From assembly GCF_030646155.1 (NCBI RefSeq), contig NZ_JAUTDN010000036.1, forward strand, positions 1 through 64,000: a DNA stretch of 64,000 nt. Reading direction: 5' to 3'. Made by a program: the position numbers and the translations under genes. The stretch comes from Conexibacter sp. CPCC 205762 (GTDB taxonomy: Bacteria > Actinomycetota > Thermoleophilia > Solirubrobacterales > Solirubrobacteraceae). This document shows, piece after piece, positions 60,023-64,000 of this stretch. Numbering within the stretch: position 1 is the first letter of the stretch; the number at the start of each line of letters is the position of its first letter. A model generated the notes under the pieces. The model had not been told where the DNA came from, searched no databases, and saw only the letters and a list, made by a program, of their open reading frames with translations.

Positions 60023-60487
60023 ATGGGCAGCGAAGCCGACCTGCGCGCCTCGGACGCCGAGCGCGAACGAACCGTCACACAGCTGCGCGACCACTTCAGC
60101 TCCGGGCGCATCAGCGAGCAGGAGCTCGACGAGCGCAGCGACGCCGCCTACGCGGCCCGCACCGTCGGCGAGCTGACCGCGCTGGTCGCCGACCTGCCGG
60201 CGCTGCCGGCCCCGCCGCCGCGCCCCGGCCACGACCCCGAGCGCGAGGCTGCGCGCAAGCGCGTCCTCTACAAGAGCGGCACCGCCGCGATCACGATCCT
60301 GATCTGCGTCGTGATCTGGGCGGCCAGCGGCGCCGGCTACTTCTGGCCGGTGTGGGTGATGCTCGGAACCGGCATCTTCGCCCTCCGCAGCGCCTGGGAC
60401 GAGCTCGGGCCGGGTGCCGACGAGCGGCGCCGGCTCGGCACCGGCAGCGCCGCCAGATCCGGCGCACCGAGAGACGGCCGGCGGTAG
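60023..60487 (+). CDS. DUF1707 (SHOCT-like) membrane protein
   Basis: 154 residues. The N-terminal DUF1707 domain (LRASDAERERTVTQLRDHFSSGRISEQELDERSDAAYAARTVGELTALVADLP) is common in Actinobacteria. Two membrane helices follow (AAITILICVVIWAASGAGYFW and VWVMLGTGIFAL). Function unknown; the domain is often near envelope-stress or cell-wall genes. Confidence 0.85.
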   Translation: MGSEADLRASDAERERTVTQLRDHFSSGRISEQELDERSDAAYAARTVGELTALVADLPALPAPPPRPGHDPEREAARKRVLYKSGTAAITILICVVIWAASGAGYFWPVWVMLGTGIFALRSAWDELGPGADERRRLGTGSAARSGAPRDGRR

Positions 60488-60520
60488 CCTGCGCCCCGTT
60501 CCCACCCCGGAGGCGCAGCC

Positions 60521-61300
60521 ATGCCACTCGTCGAGACGGAGGACCGCGGCGCGGTCCGCCACCTGATCCTGAACCGGCCCGAGAAGCGCAACGCGATGCA
60601 CGGCGAGCTGGTGCTCGCGCTCGGCGCGGCGCTGAAGGAGGCGGCGAACGCGCCCGAGGCGCGCGTCGTGGTGGTGCGCGGCGCGGGCGCGATGTTCTCC
60701 TCCGGGATGGACTTCAAGGCGCTCGGCGCGGTCGCCCAGCAGCCGGAGCACCTGCGCGCCTTCCGGCGCGAGTGCATCGACGCCTGGAACCTCGCCGAGG
60801 AGATGACCAAGCCGGTGATCGCGCAGATCCACGGCGGCTGCATCGGCGGGGCGCTGGAGCTGGCGCTCGCGGCCGACTTCCGCGTGGTCGCCGCCGACGC
60901 GGTGCTCGGCATGCCGGAGGTGCGGGTCGGGCTGGTGCCGGACGTCGGCGGCTCGACGCGGCTGCCGGCGCTGGTCGGCCTCGGGCGCGCGAAGGAGCTG
61001 ATCATGACCGGCAAGCTGGTCGGCGCCGAGGAGGCCGAGCGGATCGGCCTCGCGACGCGCGTCGCGCCCGCCGACGAGCTGGACGCGGCGACGCAGCAGC
61101 TCGCCGACGAGCTGCTCGCCTGCGCGCCGATCGCGGTCGGTCTCGCGAAGCGGATCCTCGACGGCGTCGCGAAGCCGACGCTGGCGGCCTCACTGGAGCT
61201 GGAGGTCGCCGCGCAGCAGCTGTGCGCCCAGTCGGACGACTTCGCCGAAGGGGCCCAGGCGCTGGCCGAAAAACGGCCGCCTCAGTTCACGGGCCGCTGA
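60521..61300 (+). CDS. Enoyl-CoA hydratase/isomerase-family protein
   Basis: 259 residues, crotonase fold. LNRPEKRNAMHGELV, VVVRGAGAMFSSGMDFKAL (oxyanion hole), QIHGGCIGGALELALAADFRVVAADAVLGMPEVRVGLVPDVGGSTRL (catalytic Glu region) and a C-terminal SDDFAEGAQALAEKRPPQF. Hydrates enoyl-CoA in beta-oxidation or related degradation; specificity cannot be read. Convergent with HMG-CoA lyase across a shared terminator; the two could serve branched-chain or fatty acid breakdown. Confidence 0.9.
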   Translation: MPLVETEDRGAVRHLILNRPEKRNAMHGELVLALGAALKEAANAPEARVVVVRGAGAMFSSGMDFKALGAVAQQPEHLRAFRRECIDAWNLAEEMTKPVIAQIHGGCIGGALELALAADFRVVAADAVLGMPEVRVGLVPDVGGSTRLPALVGLGRAKELIMTGKLVGAEEAERIGLATRVAPADELDAATQQLADELLACAPIAVGLAKRILDGVAKPTLAASLELEVAAQQLCAQSDDFAEGAQALAEKRPPQFTGR

Positions 61301-61305
61301 TCCCC

Positions 61306-61340
61306 GTGAACTTGCTGGTCTCCCAGACCAGCAACTTCAC
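61306..61340. terminator. Bidirectional terminator between enoyl-CoA hydratase and HMG-CoA lyase
   Basis: GTGAACTTGCTGGTCT and AGACCAGCAACTTCAC form a 16-bp stem with one mismatch around a CCC loop, in a 36-base gap between convergent stops. It overlaps the last codons of the lyase on one side. Confidence 0.75.
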
Positions 61341-62260
61341 GCGGATGGCGGAGCGGGCGTCCAGTCGACCGGGCCGGCCGTGCTGACGTGCGAGCCGAGC
61401 GGGCGGCCGAGCACGTCGCGCACCATCCCGGTCGCGACGACCAGCGCCGGCAGGTCGATGCCGGTGCCGATCCCCATCTCCTCCAGCATCGAGACGACGT
61501 CCTCGGTCGCGACGTTGCCGGTGGCGCCGGCCGGAACCGGGCAGCCGCCCAGCTCCCCGAACGACGACTCGAACGACTCGACGCCGGCGTCGAGCGCGGC
61601 CAGCACGTTCGCCAGCCCCTGCCCGCGCGTGTTGTGGAAGTGGGCCGTCAGCTCGACCTCGGGCAGCGCCTCGCGCCACTGCGGGAACAGCTCGCGCACC
61701 TGGCGCGGGTTGGCCATCCCGGTCGTGTCGCCGAAGCCGATCTCCTGCGCGCCCGCGTCGACCAGCTCGCGCGCGATCCCGGCGACCCGCTGCGGCGGCA
61801 CGACACCCTCGTAGGGGCAGCCGAACGCGGTCGAGATGACGGCCTCGCAGCGCAGGCCGGCCTCGCGCGCGCGGCCGATCACCAGCCGCAGCCCGTCAAG
61901 CGACTCGCCGATCGTGCGGTTGACGTTCTTGCGGTTGTGCGTCTCGCTGGCGGAGAGGAAGACGGAGACCTCGTGGAAGCGGTCGCGGTGCTCCAGCGCG
62001 CGCTCGAGGCCGCGCTCGTTCGGCACCAGCACGCTCAGCGAGACGCCGTCGGGGACGTCGACCGCCTCCAGCACGGCGGCGGCGTCGGCCAGCTGCGGGA
62101 TCACGTCCGGCCGCACGAAGCTCGTCACCTCGATCCGTCTGAGGCCGGTGCGGGCGAGCTGGTCGATCAAGCGCACCTTGTCGTAGGTGTCGATCGTCTC
62201 CGGCTCGTTCTGGAAGCCGTCACGCGGCCCCACCTCGCGGATGCGCACCGTCTTCGACAT
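61337..62260 (-). CDS. Hydroxymethylglutaryl-CoA lyase
   Basis: 307 residues, DRE-TIM metallolyase: VGPRDGFQNE (catalytic Arg/Asp), SVFLSASETHNRKNVN, GCPYEG, DTTGMANP, HFHNTRGQGLANVLAAL (metal His pair) and GELGGCPVPAGATGNVATEDVV with the conserved late Cys. Cleaves HMG-CoA to acetoacetate and acetyl-CoA, as in leucine degradation. The name hmgL/mvaB varies; I give no symbol. Confidence 0.93.
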   Translation of the reverse strand: MSKTVRIREVGPRDGFQNEPETIDTYDKVRLIDQLARTGLRRIEVTSFVRPDVIPQLADAAAVLEAVDVPDGVSLSVLVPNERGLERALEHRDRFHEVSVFLSASETHNRKNVNRTIGESLDGLRLVIGRAREAGLRCEAVISTAFGCPYEGVVPPQRVAGIARELVDAGAQEIGFGDTTGMANPRQVRELFPQWREALPEVELTAHFHNTRGQGLANVLAALDAGVESFESSFGELGGCPVPAGATGNVATEDVVSMLEEMGIGTGIDLPALVVATGMVRDVLGRPLGSHVSTAGPVDWTPAPPSA

Positions 62261-62301
62261 GCTGCCGAGTCTAGCCCGCCGCCGTTCATATACTCGCCGC
62301 C

Positions 62302-62988
62302 ATGCCCTCTCCCGTCACCATCGTCGGCGCGACCGGCGACCTCGGCTTCGGCCTCGCGCTGCGGCTCGCGCGCGCCGGCGTCGCGGTCACGATCGGCTCG
62401 CGCGACGCGGGCCGCGCCGCCGAGGCGGCTGAGCGCGTCGCCGCCGCCGTCCCCGGCGCCCAGGTCAGCGGCCTCGCCAACTCCGAGGCCGCCGCCGCCA
62501 ACGACCTCGTCGTCCTCAGCGTCCCGTTCGCGACGCAGGCGGCGACGCTCAGATCGCTGAGAGAGGCGCTGAAGCCCGGCACGGTGCTGCTCGACGTGAC
62601 GGTCCCGCTCGCCGCCGCCGTCGGCGGCCGCCCGACGCGCGTGCTGAGCGTCTGGCAGGGCTCCGCCGCGCAGCAGGCGCAGGAGCTGGTGCCCGACGGC
62701 GTGACGGTCGTCTCCGGCCTGCACACGGTCGCTGCCAGACACCTCGCCGACCTCGACCACGAGCTGGACGAGGACACGCTGCTGGCCGGCGACGACAGAG
62801 CCGCGAAGGCGCGCGTCGCCGCGCTGGTCGGGCTGATCGGAGGCCTGCGGCCGATCGACGCCGGACGGCTGGAGATGGCGCGCATCACCGAGCAGCTGAC
62901 GGCGCTCGCGATCGGCATCAACATCCGCCACAAGGCGACCGCCGGCCTCAAGGTCACCGGTCTCCCGAACGGCTCCGCGTGGCAGTAG
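62302..62988 (+). CDS. npdG: NADPH:coenzyme F420 oxidoreductase
   Basis: 228 residues. N-terminal nucleotide fold with IVGATGDLGFGLALRLARAG (NADP binding) and IGSRDAGRAAEAA; the middle VVLSVPF, LLDVTVPLA, and a C-terminal MARITEQLTALAIGINIRHKATAGLKVTGLP binding F420. Transfers hydride between F420H2 and NADP+. The start is ATG 62302. It overlaps the cofD GTG by ten bases, forming an F420 operon with cofD and cofC. Confidence 0.92.
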   Translation: MPSPVTIVGATGDLGFGLALRLARAGVAVTIGSRDAGRAAEAAERVAAAVPGAQVSGLANSEAAAANDLVVLSVPFATQAATLRSLREALKPGTVLLDVTVPLAAAVGGRPTRVLSVWQGSAAQQAQELVPDGVTVVSGLHTVAARHLADLDHELDEDTLLAGDDRAAKARVAALVGLIGGLRPIDAGRLEMARITEQLTALAIGINIRHKATAGLKVTGLPNGSAWQ

Positions 62989-63929
62989 ACGGCCCGGTCG
63001 TCGTCCTCGCGGGCGGGACCGGCGGCGCGAAGCTGGCGGCCGGCCTCGCGGCCGAGCTGCCGCCCGGCGAGCTGGTCGTGATCGCCAACACCGGCGACGA
63101 CGTCGAGCTGTACGGCGCGCACGTCGCGCCCGACCCCGATCTCGTCTCGTTCTGGCTCGCCGGCCGCATCGACGCGCGCGGCTGGGGGCTCGACGGCGAC
63201 ACCTTCCACGTGATGGACGGCCTGCGCGAGCTGGGCGTCGAGGTCTGGTTCAACCTCGGCGACCGCGACCTCGCCTACGGGCTCGAGCGCGCCCGCCGGC
63301 TCGCCGCCGGCGACCGCCTGACCGACACGCTGCTCGACCTCGGCCGCGCGCTCGGCCTCGCCACGCGCGTGCTGCCGATGTCCGACGACCCGGTCCGCAC
63401 GTTCGTGACCGCGCAGGGGCGCGTCTGGCCGTTCCAGGAGTTCATGATCGTCGGCAGAGCGGCCGGACCCGTCACGGGGCTGGAGTTCCGCGGCGCCGAG
63501 CAGGCGCGGCCGGCGCCGGAGGTGCTGGAGGCGATCGCCGCCGCGCGCGCGATCGTGGTCGGCCCGTCCAACCCGCTGCTGTCGATCGGCCCGATCCTCG
63601 CCGTGCCCGGCATCAGGGAGGCGCTCAAGGCCGCGCCGGCGCCGGTCGTCGCCGTCAGCCCGATCGTCGCCGGCCAGGTCGTCAAGGGACCGACCGCCGC
63701 CTTCCTCGAATACGCCGGTCAGCCGCTGTCGGCTTCTGGCGTCGCGGCGCTCTACGGGGACCTGCTCGACGGCATCGTCAGCGATGAGCCGCTGACCCCG
63801 CCAGCGCCCGCGATCCCCGTCCACACGGCCGATCTGCTGATGTCCGACGCCGCTTCACGAGCCCGTCTCGCACGCGCCGCGCTCGACTTCGCGACGACGC
63901 TCGCGGAGTCCGGCGGGCAACACCACTGA
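62979..63929 (+). CDS. cofD: 2-phospho-L-lactate (phosphoenolpyruvate) transferase CofD
   Basis: 316 residues. Couples the Fo deazaflavin with an activated phospho-lactate or PEP moiety, an F420 core step. Signatures: VLAGGTGGAKLAAGLA, VVIANTGDDVELYGAHVAPDPDLVSFWLAG, WFNLGDRDLAYGLERARRLAAGDRLTDTLL, VLPMSDDPVRTFV, GPSNPLLSIGPILAVPGIREAL and VSPIVAGQVVKGPTA. GTG start at 62979 overlaps the end of npdG by ten bases. In Actinobacteria the phosphoenolpyruvyl branch, called FbiA, is the same family. Confidence 0.94.
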   Translation: MAVDGPVVVLAGGTGGAKLAAGLAAELPPGELVVIANTGDDVELYGAHVAPDPDLVSFWLAGRIDARGWGLDGDTFHVMDGLRELGVEVWFNLGDRDLAYGLERARRLAAGDRLTDTLLDLGRALGLATRVLPMSDDPVRTFVTAQGRVWPFQEFMIVGRAAGPVTGLEFRGAEQARPAPEVLEAIAAARAIVVGPSNPLLSIGPILAVPGIREALKAAPAPVVAVSPIVAGQVVKGPTAAFLEYAGQPLSASGVAALYGDLLDGIVSDEPLTPPAPAIPVHTADLLMSDAASRARLARAALDFATTLAESGGQHH

Positions 63930-63966
63930 TTGGTCGATCGGGCCGAAGGGTTACCGTACACCGCCG

Positions 63967-64000
63967 ATGTCCACCTTTGCCATCCTGCCGGTCAAGCGCT
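63967..64000 (+). CDS. cofC: Start of CofC-type 2-phospholactate guanylyltransferase (partial)
   Basis: Eleven codons are visible: MSTFAILPVKR. The 'ILPVKR' opening is the typical N-terminus of CofC/FbiD guanylyltransferases, which activate the substrate for CofD. Directly after cofD, as expected in F420 operons. It runs off the window, so the assignment rests on the first residues and on context. Confidence 0.75.
   Translation, partial: MSTFAILPVKR

Overview
The window comes from a very GC-rich (about 73% by eye) actinobacterial chromosome, most likely class Thermoleophilia, order Solirubrobacterales, Conexibacter-like. The reasons are the base composition, coenzyme F420 enzymes and biosynthesis genes (LLM oxidoreductase, F420-type PPOX protein, NADPH:F420 reductase, CofD, CofC), a secreted BNR/Ig-like repeat protein of a style I associate with that order, and heavy use of the arginine codon AGA beside CGC. 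No phage, transposase, CRISPR array or rRNA was seen. It reads as ordinary chromosome with a few accessory spots.

Layout. 1-4.4 kb: histidine degradation operon on the minus strand (hutU, hutI, an M20 amidohydrolase and the start of another gene, probably hutF). 4.4-9.7 kb: a MarR/quinone-oxidoreductase divergent pair with two matching operators, a two-component system and a RecQ-type helicase. 9.7-13.8 kb: a large secreted repeat protein, an LLM oxidoreductase and a DoxX protein. 13.8-22.9 kb: glycerol/dihydroxyacetone locus (glpD convergent with glpF-dhaK-dhaL-glpK-dhaM). The last gene is a PTS polyprotein carrying EIIA, HPr and a complete enzyme I with two internal tandem-repeat linkers. 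22.9-33.4 kb: HesB-like protein, TauE/SafE exporter, GroES-like protein, HtrA protease, a run of single genes, and a lower-GC islet beside a tRNA-Pro.

33.5-45.1 kb carries five tRNA genes (Pro-GGG, Gly-TCC, Trp-CCA, Leu-TAG, Leu-CAA) among a PadR-controlled ABC efflux operon, LysE, a DipZ-like protein, a peptidoglycan amidase, an SDR, and two small XRE regulators. One XRE gene has a perfect Gram-positive LexA box at its start. 45.1-50.5 kb: F420-type PPOX protein, inositol-monophosphatase/amidase pair, a membrane M28-like protein and a class III cyclase. 50.6-58.6 kb: sugar locus (BadF-type kinase, LacI regulator, two permeases, binding lipoprotein) divergent from a large glycoside-hydrolase-like protein, with one LacI-type operator between. 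58.6-64 kb: membrane proteins, enoyl-CoA hydratase convergent with HMG-CoA lyase, then F420 genes running off the end.

The observations most worth checking are the DhaM polyprotein with its repeats, the LexA box and nested stem structure around the XRE pair, a 69-residue ORF behind paired palindromes, an orphan UUCG-loop terminator suggesting a small RNA, the hairpin array between htrA and the groES-like gene, and the frameshifted secreted protein in the low-GC islet. All functions are read from sequence and motif memory; no searches were run.
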